This document shows, one piece after another, positions 54,403 to 63,318 of a DNA stretch of 64,000 nucleotides (positions within the stretch are counted from its first letter, which is position 1; every line of letters starts with the position of its first letter). This stretch comes from Cyanophora paradoxa (lineage: Eukaryota; Glaucocystophyceae; Cyanophorales; Cyanophoraceae): positions 124,001 to 188,000 of the forward strand of contig QPMI01000085.1 in the NCBI GenBank assembly GCA_004431415.1, given 5' to 3'. A model generated the notes under the pieces. That model saw only the letters and a list, made by a program, of their open reading frames with translations. It did no database searches and was not told the origin of the DNA. The position numbers were made by a program, and so were the translations under genes.

Positions 54403-54876
54403 ATGGCCCTTGTTGCCCAGTTCTTCGTCGAGGAATACACCGTGCGCGTGATCGGCGAGCCCATTGACCGCGAGGTGGAAGTTCTCAAGGACGGCAAAGT
54501 AGACGACTGCAAAGACTGCCCCGGTAAGATCCTCCTCATGAAGCTCTCCGACGATGGCTTCTCCTTCACCCTGGTCTCCTGCGCCAAGACCCAAACCGGG
54601 CAGACGGCCTACATCGTGACCTTCTCCGCGGGGCGCCTGAACTGCACGCATGTTCAAGTACCCGAGTGGGCCTCGTTCTGTGCGGCGATCTCTCCCTCAG
54701 GCCGCTCCCTCGCCTACACATTCTTTGAGGGGTATCAGTGCAACATCTGGGTCTTGCGGAGGCAGATGGGCTCCCTCCAGATGAAGGTCGATCAGCTGCA
54801 CCAGCAGTGCGGCTACCCCTTTAGCCTTGACGATAGGATGATTTCCTTTGATCTTGATGGCTCTGTATCCCTCTGA
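54403..54876 (+). CDS. Viral early-type protein, unknown
   Basis: 157 codons from ATG 54,403, which follows a TATA box and a CA-rich 5' leader (CAATCTCTCTCAACGCAACC). Mixed alpha/beta: EEYTVRVIGEPIDREVEVLK, DDCKDCPGKILLMKLSDDGF, FEGYQCNIWVLRRQMGSLQM. The six Cys are not in a recognised zinc pattern. No family match. Confidence 0.5.
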   Translation: MALVAQFFVEEYTVRVIGEPIDREVEVLKDGKVDDCKDCPGKILLMKLSDDGFSFTLVSCAKTQTGQTAYIVTFSAGRLNCTHVQVPEWASFCAAISPSGRSLAYTFFEGYQCNIWVLRRQMGSLQMKVDQLHQQCGYPFSLDDRMISFDLDGSVSL

Positions 54877-54910
54877 AATTGAACGCGTGTTTTCTGACTT
54901 CGTCTGAAGC

Positions 54911-54935
54911 TCACCTGACGCGGGGCCTTAAGAGG
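54911..54935 (+). promoter_or_regulatory. Early-type promoter
   Basis: TCACCTGACGCGGGGCCTTA AGAGG: CACCTGA followed at about 10 bp by the TATA-like CTTAAGAG, about 52 bases before the ATG at 54,985. A CACCTGAGCGC/CTTTAAATA pair at 55,296-55,340 similarly precedes the gene at 55,381. Confidence 0.5.
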
Positions 54936-54984
54936 GGGCACGGGGCCTCGGTTCCTCACACTTTAACCGTAAGCCAACGAGAGA

Positions 54985-55266
54985 ATGTGCGCCCCCAAGT
55001 ACTTCACCTGCTGCCTGACCTTCGGCATCTTCGAGTACGAGGCCATGGAAGAGAATCTGGACGAGAACGGCGAGATCTGCTTCAACTACTGCAGGCTGCT
55101 TCGCAACATCTCGCTGGAGTGCCGCAAGGGCGACTGCTTCCAGCACATCATGCTCAATCCCGCCAAGAACGAGATCACGCTGTACGCCGTCGCCTGCCCC
55201 AGCGCCAGATTTAGACTCTCGAATATTCGCGTAGCCGCGATCGAAGCCCTTCCCCCCCCCCAGTGA
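54985..55266 (+). CDS. Small Cys-containing viral protein, unknown
   Basis: 93 codons from ATG 54,985: MCAPKYFTCCLTFGIFEYEA ... GEICFNYCRLLRNISLECRK ... KNEITLYAVACPSARF. Eight Cys residues. The C-terminus runs into a C9 homopolymer (PPPQ), so the exact end may be wrong. Early-type promoter upstream. Confidence 0.45.
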   Translation: MCAPKYFTCCLTFGIFEYEAMEENLDENGEICFNYCRLLRNISLECRKGDCFQHIMLNPAKNEITLYAVACPSARFRLSNIRVAAIEALPPPQ

Positions 55267-55380
55267 GACAAATTGAACACGTGTTTTACCTGAATCACCT
55301 GAGCGCTCAGCTGAAGTCAGGTGGGGCGCCCTTTAAATATTTTCTAGCGCTAGGCTGATCGCACACTAAGCTCAGACAAC

Positions 55381-56163
55381 ATGGCCACCGTCCGCAACGC
55401 CAACGAGATCGACCCCGCCAAGCTCGCCTTCGAGATCGACGCCACCGGCCGCATCAAGGCCAAGTACGACGGCCTGCAGGGCCTCATGATGTACGCGCCG
55501 CCCATGGTCACCATCAACCCCTGCATCAACACCGAGCAAGGCAAGGCTTGGAGCGACGAGAAGAAGGCCTTCGTCATGGAAGAAAACGGCGGATTCTACA
55601 CGCTGGACCTCACCGATCTCAGCGCCGTCGACGGCCAGACGAACCCCGCCGCGGACGAGTTCCTCAAGCTGCTCGAGGCCCTGGACGCGAAATTCTGCGA
55701 GTTCGTGCAGCAGAACCAGGCCAAGCTCAAGGTCTCGCCCGGCCGCGCCCTCTCCAAGGACCAGATCTCGGTGCTGCAGACGCCCAGCGTGCGCATCAAG
55801 GTCGACAAGGAGTCGGGCCAGGCCTTCTACAAGTACCTCAACATGCGCATCCGCACCCAAACGATGGCGGGCAAGCGCAAGACCATCCCCGTCGTCGACA
55901 TGTCCAACTACCTCATCACCGAGCGCGCCACCATCGGCACCGGCGACCTGGTGGCCGCCCTCGTTAAAATCGACACCGCCTACGCCATCCCCGAGGGCAA
56001 GTTCGGCCTCAAGTGGTCCTTCCTCGCCGTGCAGCAGTGCAAGGTTGGCGCCTTTCGCTTCGCAGGCCGCACGCCCGAGCTGGCCTTCAGGCCCTACGAC
56101 AACGAGGCCAGCTTCGAGCCCTACCTAAACCCCGAGTCTATGTACACCGCCCCCATGCAGTAG
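55381..56163 (+). CDS. Probable viral single-stranded DNA-binding protein (gp2.5/NCLDV type)
   Basis: 260 codons from ATG 55,381. The C-terminal half shows SNYLITERATIGTGDLVAAL then DTAYAIPEGKFGLKWSFLAV QQCKV, closely resembling the conserved end of the OB-fold ssDNA-binding proteins of nucleocytoplasmic large DNA viruses (hydrophobic strand, G-K-F-G-h-x-W, strand, Q-x-K-V). The N-terminus (ATVRNANEIDPAKLAFEIDA) and middle (VRIKVDKESGQAFYKYLNMR) fit. Role: coating ssDNA in replication and recombination, with the YqaJ exonuclease. Recognition is by pattern only. CACCTGA and CTTTAAATATTTTCTAG lie upstream. Confidence 0.5.
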   Translation: MATVRNANEIDPAKLAFEIDATGRIKAKYDGLQGLMMYAPPMVTINPCINTEQGKAWSDEKKAFVMEENGGFYTLDLTDLSAVDGQTNPAADEFLKLLEALDAKFCEFVQQNQAKLKVSPGRALSKDQISVLQTPSVRIKVDKESGQAFYKYLNMRIRTQTMAGKRKTIPVVDMSNYLITERATIGTGDLVAALVKIDTAYAIPEGKFGLKWSFLAVQQCKVGAFRFAGRTPELAFRPYDNEASFEPYLNPESMYTAPMQ

Positions 56164-56215
56164 CTCGGACGAATAAATTGTGAATTTTTGGTGCAATTGA
56201 TACACGCGTTTACAT

Positions 56216-57019
56216 TCAGAGGCCGTTGAACTTGCCGCCCACCGCCTTGGGCTCCGCCGCCGTCGAGGCCGCCGCCTCCGTCACCTCCTTCATCATCTCC
56301 GGGTTCGCGTTGGCCGCGTGCACCGCCAGCACCGTCTGCACCAGGGCCATCCCCAGGCGCGCCTCGGGCCCCAGGGTCACGTAGCGCGAGTACTTGATCA
56401 CCAGCTCCTCCAGGATCGGCTGCACCTGGTCCATCGAAGAGAGCGTCGCCTGCCCGAGCCCGTCGAGCTTCAGGCCGATCGGATCGTACGCCTTGTTCAG
56501 GTGCTCCAGCGAGTGCATGCCCGCGATCAGAAAGAGGCGCGCCGCCTCCAGCGAACCCCGCGTGCTCAGCTCGCGCTGAATCTCCTCGTACTCTTCCTTC
56601 AGCTCGTCCAGCGGCGTCGCCAGGCTCAGCTTCTTCGTGGACGTAAGCTCGCCCCCGAACGAGCGCCGGTACTGCGCGATCTGCCGCAGAACCTGCTTCT
56701 TCTCGTCCACGTCCACCTGCGCCTCGTCCCGCGGCCGCTCCTGCAGGTCGATTCCCAGCGCCTTTTTCACGCTCTGCTCCTTCTTCTTCGTCATTTCGAT
56801 GTGCTCCTGCACGCTGAAGCTCGCGCCCTTGCTCGGCGCCGTCGGCGGCACCGCGGGCCCGTCGCCCGGCAGCGCCATCCTGTCGGCCTTCGGCGCCTTC
56901 TCCCCCTTTTCCTTGCCCTCCTTCGCGGGGCGGCCCTTCTTCCGGGGCTGCGGGATTCCCACGGGGTTCGGCCCGTCCACGGCCAGCGCCTCGAAGCCAA
57001 GCATCGCCGAGGGGTCCAT
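56216..57019 (-). CDS. Viral protein resembling the NCLDV DUF5767-type family
   Basis: 267 codons from ATG 57,019. The N-terminal third is basic with an AT-hook-like RKKGRPAKEG. The C-terminal part reads RLFLIAGMHSLEHLNKAYDP then IGLKLDGLGQATLSSMDQVQ PILEELVIKYSRYVTLGPEARLGMALVQ. The order E-h-x-N-x-x-x-D-P-x-G-L-x-L-D-G, ..EELxxKY.., PE.RL... is that of a conserved uncharacterised family (DUF5767 as I recall it) of mimivirus- and phycodnavirus-like genomes. Function unknown; suspected virion component. AAATATTTCTAAG is just upstream (57,029-57,043). Confidence 0.5.
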   Translation of the reverse strand: MDPSAMLGFEALAVDGPNPVGIPQPRKKGRPAKEGKEKGEKAPKADRMALPGDGPAVPPTAPSKGASFSVQEHIEMTKKKEQSVKKALGIDLQERPRDEAQVDVDEKKQVLRQIAQYRRSFGGELTSTKKLSLATPLDELKEEYEEIQRELSTRGSLEAARLFLIAGMHSLEHLNKAYDPIGLKLDGLGQATLSSMDQVQPILEELVIKYSRYVTLGPEARLGMALVQTVLAVHAANANPEMMKEVTEAAASTAAEPKAVGGKFNGL

Positions 57020-57048
57020 CCTTTACGCCTGCCCCTTAGAAATATTTT

Positions 57049-57378
57049 TCACTCCGAGGTCAGCTCGACGAAGAGCTCGATGTAAAGCCAGAGCTTTTCG
57101 CGCAGCTCGGGCCCGCTGCCGTAGAATAGCGAGCGCACGGCCGAGGCGTACTCCTGCGGCAGCCTCTCGAAAACCGAGTCGTCCTTCGCCTTGATCAATT
57201 CCGCCTCCGCGTTGATGTGCCTCCTGAACAGAACGATGACCGCCGTGGCCCCGATGCCGCGCAGCGACTGGATCTGCGCCCGCACCCCGGGCTCCTTGGC
57301 CTCCGGCTCCAGCAGGTCGAGGAAGCGGCCCCAGCGCGCCTCGATCTGCTCGCCCAGCGTCGCCTCCGTCGCTGCCAT
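57049..57378 (-). CDS. Small viral helical protein, unknown
   Basis: 109 codons from ATG 57,378 (MAATEATLGEQIEARWGRFL). Helical throughout, with GIGATAVIVLFRRHINAEAE and LREKLWLYIELFVELTSE. AATTTCTGAGG precedes the start. Same strand and tight spacing as its neighbours. Confidence 0.45.
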   Translation of the reverse strand: MAATEATLGEQIEARWGRFLDLLEPEAKEPGVRAQIQSLRGIGATAVIVLFRRHINAEAELIKAKDDSVFERLPQEYASAVRSLFYGSGPELREKLWLYIELFVELTSE

Positions 57379-57400
57379 GTGCTCGCGTGGGCCTCAGAAA

Positions 57401-58524
57401 TTACTGACCGGGTCGGAGGGCCCGGGCTGCTAGGTCGTACATCTCCGCCTTCCGGGCGTTCGTTTCCGCGAGCATGGTAATCTGACTGTTCTCCGTGTTC
57501 CGGACGAGGGCCTGGAAGGCTGTCTGAATTGCAGTCTGCGATGCTTCGGACATACCGGCCACCGTCCCCTTGCACGGAGCGCTTCCATGCGCCCTTTCTC
57601 GAACGGCGTGGCAAGCTGGTTGCTCTGCAGCGCAGGGAGCGGGTTGACGACGCGGGGCAGCAGGTTCTGGTCCGCGTAAGGCGTGGCCGTGGGCAGGGCC
57701 GGGCCGCGCGTCCCCGGCTGATCGAGGAGCATCGCCCCGAACGGATTGCCCCGGCTGAAGTCCACGTCGTTGCGGCCGTAGGGCTTGTTGACGGCGCTGC
57801 TGATGTTGGCCGTCTGCGCGTTGAACATGGGCGATAGATCGGGGGTGTAGCCCGCGCGCAGCCCCTGGGGGTTCGCCTCCGTCTGCCCGTAGCGGCCGGC
57901 CGGCCCGAGCAGGTTCTCCTTCTCGATCTCTTCCATCGTCTTGATCCAGCCGCGCTCGCGCGCCCACTTCATGACGAGATCGTCGTAGTTCATCGGGAAG
58001 AAAACCTTCTGATACTTGTCGAAGCGCTGAATTTCGATATCCTGCTCGATCATGTTCGTAATTCGCTCCAGCAGCTCGGGGTAATATTCCTCGAGCATTT
58101 TGGCGACGCCCGGCTGCTTCAGGTCGAAGGCCGTCATCGCCCACTGGTCGAAATCGCGAATCATGATTTCCTTCCGCAGGCTGAACGCGTTCTCCACGTC
58201 CTCCTCGTTGATCGTGCGACCGGGGTTCGCGTTCTGCAGCTGCTGTCGGATGCCCATGCGCATCAGCTTCTCCATCGAGGGCGTGTACTTCATCGCGGGC
58301 AGGGTCTTCGTTTCCCCCCCGCTGAGCCCCAGGCCCCGCGCCTTATCCTCGGGCGTGTAGATGTCCGCCTTCGTCCCATCTACGACGGGCACCTCGGGCA
58401 TAATCGTGCCCGGAAGGTACTTGTTCACGATGCCGTCCATGTCGGCCTTCAGGTCGTTCTTCAGCGACTGGCGCTGCTTCTTAGAGCCCTCCCCAATGTC
58501 CATCATAGAGTGGCCCTTCGTCAT
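57401..58524 (-). CDS. Conserved-looking viral structural protein, apparent frameshift near the 3' end
   Basis: ATG 58,524 (MTKGHSMMDIGEGSKKQRQS). Central motif IRDFDQWAMTAFDLKQPGVA then KMLEEYYPELLERITNMIEQ DIEIQRFDKYQ resembles a DFxxWa..xxDLxxPxxxxxLxxxYPExxxRR signature I associate with virion proteins of algal large DNA viruses and relatives. After FEKGRMEALRA (about 57,585) coding character moves to another frame, which reads MSEASQTAIQTAFQALVRNT and ends RALRPGQ at 57,401. Either a one-base error/frameshift or a separate overlapping 50-codon gene starting at 57,553. Confidence 0.5.
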
Positions 58525-58603
58525 CGTGCCTCGGTTAGGATCCCAGTGGGAAAATTTATTGGTTCACATCGGCCTACCAAGCACACCCTGGCTAACAAGC
58601 ACT

Positions 58604-59977
58604 CTAGTGGAAGCGGCGGTAGGCGCCGCCGTTGGTGAAGGTGATCTCGTTGTAGTAGCGGCAGTAGATGTCGGCCACGGGCTTGGCCTCCGACGTGTAG
58701 GTCTTGAGCGTGGTGAGCGTGAGCTCGATGGTCTTGAAGGCGCCCATGTCGAGGCCGCCGAACATCTTGGTGTTGTCGGCCACGTCCGTGCCGAAGGGGA
58801 GCGAGTAGATGAACTCCGTCCCGAACTGGCCCACGTTGCGGGGCTGGATGTCGCTGCTGTGCCCGTCGTGGGTCGCGAGGGTCGTGGGGGGCGTGTCGTT
58901 GCCCGACCACGGGTGCGGGTGCAGCGCGTCGGCCACGTCGGCCGCCGCCGTCCCGTCCATCGAGGTCACGCCCCGCAGCAGCTCGAGGTGCTTGCGCGCG
59001 GGGGCGTGCGTGTGCTCCTTGTGCGCGATGGCCGTGCGCAAAAAGTGCGCGTCGTGGTTCGAGCTGTCGAGCACCTTGATGTTGTCGCACTTCAGCTCGA
59101 TCTTGTCGAGCGGGCGGAAGCGCCAGAAGTGCTCGCCGTTGTCGGTGTGCGGCTTGTCGCGCACCACGATGATCAGCTCGTAGCAGATTCCGGTGAACGG
59201 CAGGCGGATGGCCTTGCCCGACTCGAACGAGACGTGGTAGTGCTGCACGTACTTGCCGGCCCACGTGAACGAGTTCGGGTGCAGCGCCAGCTCGCGCGAG
59301 TCGATGTGCACGTAGCGCAGGATGAGCTTGGTGTCCAGGCTGACGGTGCTCGTCAGGTTGGTGTTGGTGTGCAGGCCGCCGTCCACGTACGAGGCCGTGA
59401 TCTCCTTCTGCGAGGCGTAGGTGATCTGCAGCTTCATGTCGTTTCCGGAGCAGCGGAGCTTGTGGAGCGGCACGGCGAACTTTCGACCGTGGCCCGTCGC
59501 GATGCGAATCGGTATGTACAGCGTGTTCGGGGCCTTGCCCCGGCGGCGCAGCGGCTGGTGCGCCCAGAGGTTGTTCACCATGTCGACGTGCTGGACGACG
59601 GACTTGTCGTCCTCGAACTCGCCGTAGATGGCGTCGTGGTGGCCGTTGTACTCGTGGATCAGCTGTGCGCCCACGAAGATCTTCACCGTCTTGAGCAGCA
59701 CGTAGCCGGCCTTCGGGATGTAGAAGTGGTCCGCGTTCGTCAGCGCCGGCAGCGTCACCTTGAGCCAGGAGTCGTTGAACATCGGCGCCGAGTGCGGGAT
59801 GACGATGTCGACGGTCTGGCTGAAGCTCACGCCCGACTGCACGGGGCTCACCTCGAGCACCTCGTCCACGAACGGCATCGCCGTGTCAAAGGTCTCGTGC
59901 ACGTGCACCGACGCGTCGGAGCTGCGCAGCGAGTGGTGCAGGGCGGTCGTGGGGGTGGAGATGAGCGCGGAAGCCAT
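58604..59977 (-). CDS. Double jelly-roll major capsid protein
   Basis: 457 codons from ATG 59,977. First jelly roll: VSFSQTVDIVIPHSAPMFND, KAGYVLLKTVKIFVGAQLIH EYNGHHDAIYGEF, then TLYIPIRIATGHGRKFAVPL HKLRCSGNDMKLQITY, the equivalent of the LPFWF..LPLxAL/Y strand pair in NCLDV capsids. Second jelly roll ends GTEFIYSLPFGTDVADNTKM then FKTIELTLTTL and RYYNEITFTNGGAYRRFH, equivalent to the conserved YSFAL..PSGxxNFS region. The length of 457 is typical. TTTTCTCAAC lies before the ATG. This is the hallmark gene that identifies the segment as a double-stranded DNA virus of the Bamfordvirae type. Confidence 0.75.
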   Translation of the reverse strand: MASALISTPTTALHHSLRSSDASVHVHETFDTAMPFVDEVLEVSPVQSGVSFSQTVDIVIPHSAPMFNDSWLKVTLPALTNADHFYIPKAGYVLLKTVKIFVGAQLIHEYNGHHDAIYGEFEDDKSVVQHVDMVNNLWAHQPLRRRGKAPNTLYIPIRIATGHGRKFAVPLHKLRCSGNDMKLQITYASQKEITASYVDGGLHTNTNLTSTVSLDTKLILRYVHIDSRELALHPNSFTWAGKYVQHYHVSFESGKAIRLPFTGICYELIIVVRDKPHTDNGEHFWRFRPLDKIELKCDNIKVLDSSNHDAHFLRTAIAHKEHTHAPARKHLELLRGVTSMDGTAAADVADALHPHPWSGNDTPPTTLATHDGHSSDIQPRNVGQFGTEFIYSLPFGTDVADNTKMFGGLDMGAFKTIELTLTTLKTYTSEAKPVADIYCRYYNEITFTNGGAYRRFH

Positions 59978-60019
59978 GGTGGTTTAGGGGTGCGTTGAGA
60001 AAATTTTTTGGGTGGACGC

Positions 60020-61992
60020 CTACGTTATTAGAGAGCGCGCCCCCCGTCTCGCTAGGTCCGCGTCGTACGCCTTCTTGCGGAGTGCGTCCGTGATCGCAGA
60101 CCAGTCGCGTGTGCCGTTAAGATAACCCAGGGCAAGTCCTTGGCCCAACATGAAGTAACGCTCTGGATCCAAGTTCATGAGTTGCTGGGCCCGCTCCTCT
60201 ACGCGCCGCACACGCTCCATAAAGGGGCCCTTTGCCGCAGATCCGAGCGGGTCCGCTTCTCGCTCAGCTTCGAAGAATTTCACGACATCCCCGCCCAGGT
60301 CCGAAATATCACGGTGCTGCTCTGCTATCCGTGCCTGTGCCTTGTTGACTCCAGCTGCCTGGGCATGGGCTATCGATGCCAGTTGGTTGTAATCGATTTC
60401 TTCTGCAAGGTATTTCGCAACGGCGGCGTCCCCTGCAGCGCGCGCGATTTCGGGCGATACGCTCACAAGGAATCCCTCCCGGCGAGCCCGATTGGCCGCG
60501 CGCTCCGCTTCCGTCTCCTCGTCCATGGGATCGTCTGGACTGGCTGGATTGCCTGGAGCACCGGAGCGAAGTTTCTTCAGCAGCCCCGCACGGCGAGCTT
60601 CTGTCGCCTCTTTCACCTTCTTGGCGGCCAGTTCAAGCGCATCGTTTACGTCCATGGTCGCATACCCGGGTCTCCGCCCCATATCCTTGTACGCGGCCCT
60701 GCGCTTGTCCATGGCTTCCTTCTCGTGCGGGGACGAGGGGGCGATTTCTATCCCCGCGTTTGCGAGTTGAGCCTGGACGGCGACGGGCACCTGCTCGAGC
60801 ACGGCCCTTGCCGCCGCAACAGCCACCGCCTCGGCCGCCACCACCTCTGGCGGGCGCGAGGGCCCCGCCTGCGGCTCGGGTGGCGGCGGGGGCGGCGGTG
60901 GGGGTGGAGGCGGGGGCTGCTGCTCCGCTGGGGGTGCGGACGGCCTGGCCACCGTGTCCGGGGCTGCGAGGGGCCGGGCTGCGGCGCCAGCGGGGGCGTC
61001 TTCGGCCCGGGCGGCGCTGGCGGCGCTGGCGGCGCTGGTGGCCCCGGCGGCGGCGGAGCCCCCCCTTCGTCGTCGGACTCGATCATTTCGTCCCTGGGTT
61101 CCTTGGACGGTAGGGCCTTCTGAATGAGGGCCTCGCGCGCGCCCTTGCCCGCCTTGATTGCTCTGCCCATGGCCGCCTCCGGGAAACTGGCCTCGATGGC
61201 CTCGTTGTCCCCGTCCGTGATGCGCACCTTCTGCTCGCGGCGGGCCTTGATGTACTTTTCCTTGTCCATCCGCTTCTTCGCCCGTCGCCTCTCCCTGGGC
61301 ACGTCGCGCTGGCGGCTCTCGTCCGGCCCCGGCCCCTCGCTGTCCGAGCTCGAGGGCGGCTCGGCCTGGGCGAAGGGCTGGCGCGTGTTGCGGTTCGCGT
61401 AGTCGGGGTCGTACCTCCCGCCGATCAGCTCCTCGGGCTTCTTGTTCTCGCGCGCGTAGATGCTCGTGGGCTTGAACTCCTCGCCGTTGATGATGTACTT
61501 GTAGTAGTAGTACGCGTCCTCGAGGTTCATCGGCCCCAGCGTCTCGAGGCGCTTCTTGCGCTTCAGGAATTCGGTGATCTGATCCTCCTTCGACTTGCAG
61601 AACTCCCGCACGCCCGGCAGCACCGTCAGGTTCTTGCCGTCCACGTCGCAGGCGCCCGCCCCCTTGGCCTTCAGGTTCGCGGTGAAGGCCGACTGGCCCA
61701 TCAGCCAGGCGCGGAAGCCCTCCTCGTACTCCTCGTCGAGGCTCGACTCCATCTGCTGGAACTTGTTGATGTAGTACGCGTTGGCGATGGCCTGCGCCTC
61801 CACCTCGGCGAGCTTGTCCGATTGATCGCGCTCCTCGAACCGAATTTCCGGCGTGGCCCTCGCCAGCGCCGTCTTCATCAGCTGCTGAAAGTGTGCGTAC
61901 TTGTCGCTCTCGAAGGGCGTGATGTGCGAGTCCCCGCCCCCCGGGATCGCGAGCACGTTGCGCGGCGCGAAACGCGAGGCGAGCCCCCTCAT
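60020..61992 (-). CDS. Large Pro-rich viral protein split by an apparent frameshift
   Basis: ATG 61,992 overlaps the stop of the upstream gene (ATGA). The first frame (to about 60,960) has FESDKYAHFQQLMKTALARA, YYINKFQQMESSLDEEYEEG, EDAYYYYKYIINGEEFKPTS and a charged region, ending in a Pro/Ala repeat ([18 protein letters not shown]). Coding character then moves to the frame with P13, AEAVAVAAARAVLEQVPVAV, IARAAGDAAVAKYLAEEIDY and the end DADLARRGARSLIT at 60,020. The second frame has no ATG near its start (only GTG at 60,952), so one protein of about 655 residues with a frameshift is more likely than two genes. Probable structural protein; no family recognised. Confidence 0.5.
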
Positions 61993-62267
61993 TTGCACTT
62001 CTTAGGAGCCGGCTTTGAAATTTTATCGGTCTTGGCCTTGTCTTCCTTCCCGTCCTTCTTCTCGGCCCCCTTCTTCCCCTGCTTCGTCGGGCGCATCGCC
62101 ACGAATATTTCGCCGGGCGAGACGTCCTCGTACAGCGGCTTCGGTCCCTTAGGAAATTCGGGCGGCCCCTTCAGCTTCTCCTTCGCCTCCTTCACCTCGG
62201 CCTTGGTGGGCCGCTCCTGCCCGTTCGTGGGCGCCTTTTTCGCGGGCTTCTTCTGCGCCTCCGGCAT
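61989..62267 (-). CDS. Lys-rich basic viral protein
   Basis: 92 codons from ATG 62,267 (MPEAQKKPAKKAPTNGQERP), with EDVSPGEIFVAMRPTKQGKK and a Lys-rich end KISKPAPKKCK. About 30 percent Lys; probable DNA-binding core protein. The stop overlaps the next ATG by four bases. ATATTTTTCTGG lies upstream. Confidence 0.5.
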   Translation of the reverse strand: MPEAQKKPAKKAPTNGQERPTKAEVKEAKEKLKGPPEFPKGPKPLYEDVSPGEIFVAMRPTKQGKKGAEKKDGKEDKAKTDKISKPAPKKCK

Positions 62268-62276
62268 GTTTACCCA

Positions 62277-62606
62277 TCACCAGAAAAATATGGGTTGGCG
62301 CCCCGTACGTCTCGGGGAACTGCCTCTCCCACCTGCGCATGGCCGCGTCCCTCTGGTCGTCGAAGCTACGGTAGGCCGCGGCCCTCTGCCCATCACGATT
62401 TGCCAGAGCCGTGCACGGACCTCGTCCTGCAGTCTGTACACCCAATCGCGAATGTTCTCGACGATATCCGTCGGCAGCGTGGCCAACCCCGCCTTGATCT
62501 CGGGTACATCCGTGGGATCCTCTTCGAGCGTAAGCTTCTGCATGCGAGCGCGCAGCATCTCAATTTGCGTATCGATTGGGGCCCAATAAGGGATAGATCG
62601 AGACAT
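62277..62606 (-). CDS. Small F-box-like viral protein, possibly frameshifted
   Basis: 109 codons from ATG 62,606 (MSRSIPYWAPIDTQIEMLRA). VPEIKAGLATLPTDIVENIR with DWVYRLQDEVRARLWQIVM resembles the LP-x-x-I motif of paralogues A and B. After IVM (about 62,400) coding character seems to move to another frame (YRSFDDQRDAAMRRWERQF). GTTATTTCTCAGTGA lies upstream. The same start recurs, mirrored, at the right edge of the window (63,983 onward). Confidence 0.45.
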   Translation of the reverse strand: MSRSIPYWAPIDTQIEMLRARMQKLTLEEDPTDVPEIKAGLATLPTDIVENIRDWVYRLQDEVRARLWQIVMGRGPRPTVASTTRGTRPCAGGRGSSPRRTGRQPIFFW

Positions 62607-62671
62607 CGGGGTACGGGGTCACTGAGAAATAACACTGGGTCGGAAGAGGAGGTACCCCACCAGGATCCCCG

Positions 62672-62881
62672 CTATAATCCAGAGGGGCGACCAGTCGCGC
62701 TCCGCCGGCGCGCCCCGGGCGTCACCATCAGCTGCCCCGCCCCGGGCCTGCGCAGGCCGTGCGTGCGGTGGTCCGCCCAGTGCGGGCGCGGGAACTGCTC
62801 CTGCGGCATGCGCTCGGGGTAGATGCCGTCGAATCGGTTCTGCATTTGGTACATGTCCCTATCGAACAGCAGGGAGGCCAT
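62672..62881 (-). CDS. Small viral protein with downstream membrane segment in another frame (left-arm copy)
   Basis: 69 codons from ATG 62,881 (MASLLFDRDMYQMQNRFDGI). After LMVTPGA a second frame reads DWSPLWIIAGILVGYLLFRP to a stop at the next gene's promoter, giving a C-terminal membrane anchor like other small viral genes here. Both arms carry the same apparent frameshift, so it is either real or a systematic base-calling error in a GGGGCGGGGC context. Promoter TTTCTAAGTCCCTCC before the ATG. Confidence 0.5.
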   Translation of the reverse strand: MASLLFDRDMYQMQNRFDGIYPERMPQEQFPRPHWADHRTHGLRRPGAGQLMVTPGARRRSATGRPSGL

Positions 62882-62901
62882 TTCTCAATTTGGGGAGGGA
62901 C

Positions 62902-63273
62902 TTAGAAATACTGCCCGTGAGCTCCCTGTCGCGGATCCTGCGAAAATCCGCGAAGAGCCCGCGCGCGCAGCGCCTGCAGACGAGGCGGGCCCGCCCGCCA
63001 CGCGCGCCACCGAGATCTCGTGGCCGAACTGCAGGTGGCCCGGGAAGCAGGTGGGGGGTAGTCGCAGACGAAGCAGTGGCAGGGGCAGTTGCGCCGCCGG
63101 ATCACATCTGAATTGCAATCGCGGGCTCGCTCGCCGCCTTCCTCGGCGCGCGCTGGCGCTTGGGCTGGGCCTCGAGCGGGCTCGGGTCGCCCTCCGCGGG
63201 GCCGCCTTGGCCTTCTGCCGGGGCGCCGCGGGGGCTTCGGGGCCGTAGGGGCTGCCGGTGCCTGGCTCGAGCC
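62902..63273 (-). CDS. Zinc-binding viral protein truncated at the palindrome centre (left-arm copy)
   Basis: In pieces in different frames: a basic linker (LEAQPKRQRAPRKAASEPAI), then RRRNCPCHCFVCDY (C-x-C-x-C-x-x-C), then TCFPGHLQFGHEISVARV and a C-x-x-C pair LVCRRCARG in the right-arm copy. The Cys/His pattern resembles the CxCxxC..C..H zinc domain known from plant proteins. The 5' end runs into the spacer of the inverted repeat, so the start is missing. Confidence 0.4.
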   Translation of the reverse strand, partial: GSSQAPAAPTAPKPPRRPGRRPRRPRGGRPEPARGPAQAPARAEEGGERARDCNSDVIRRRNCPCHCFVCDYPPPASRATCSSATRSRWRAWRAGPPRLQALRARALRGFSQDPRQGAHGQYF

Positions 63274-63318
63274 GGCGGCCGGCCAGCGGCGTCGGTCACC
63301 TGCGGCGCTGCGGCGGCG

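Noticed and set aside
60748-60952. Separate gene starting at 60,952
   Set aside because: The first codon there is GTG, and the frame continues the Pro-rich region of the upstream frame, so a frameshift in one gene is more likely.
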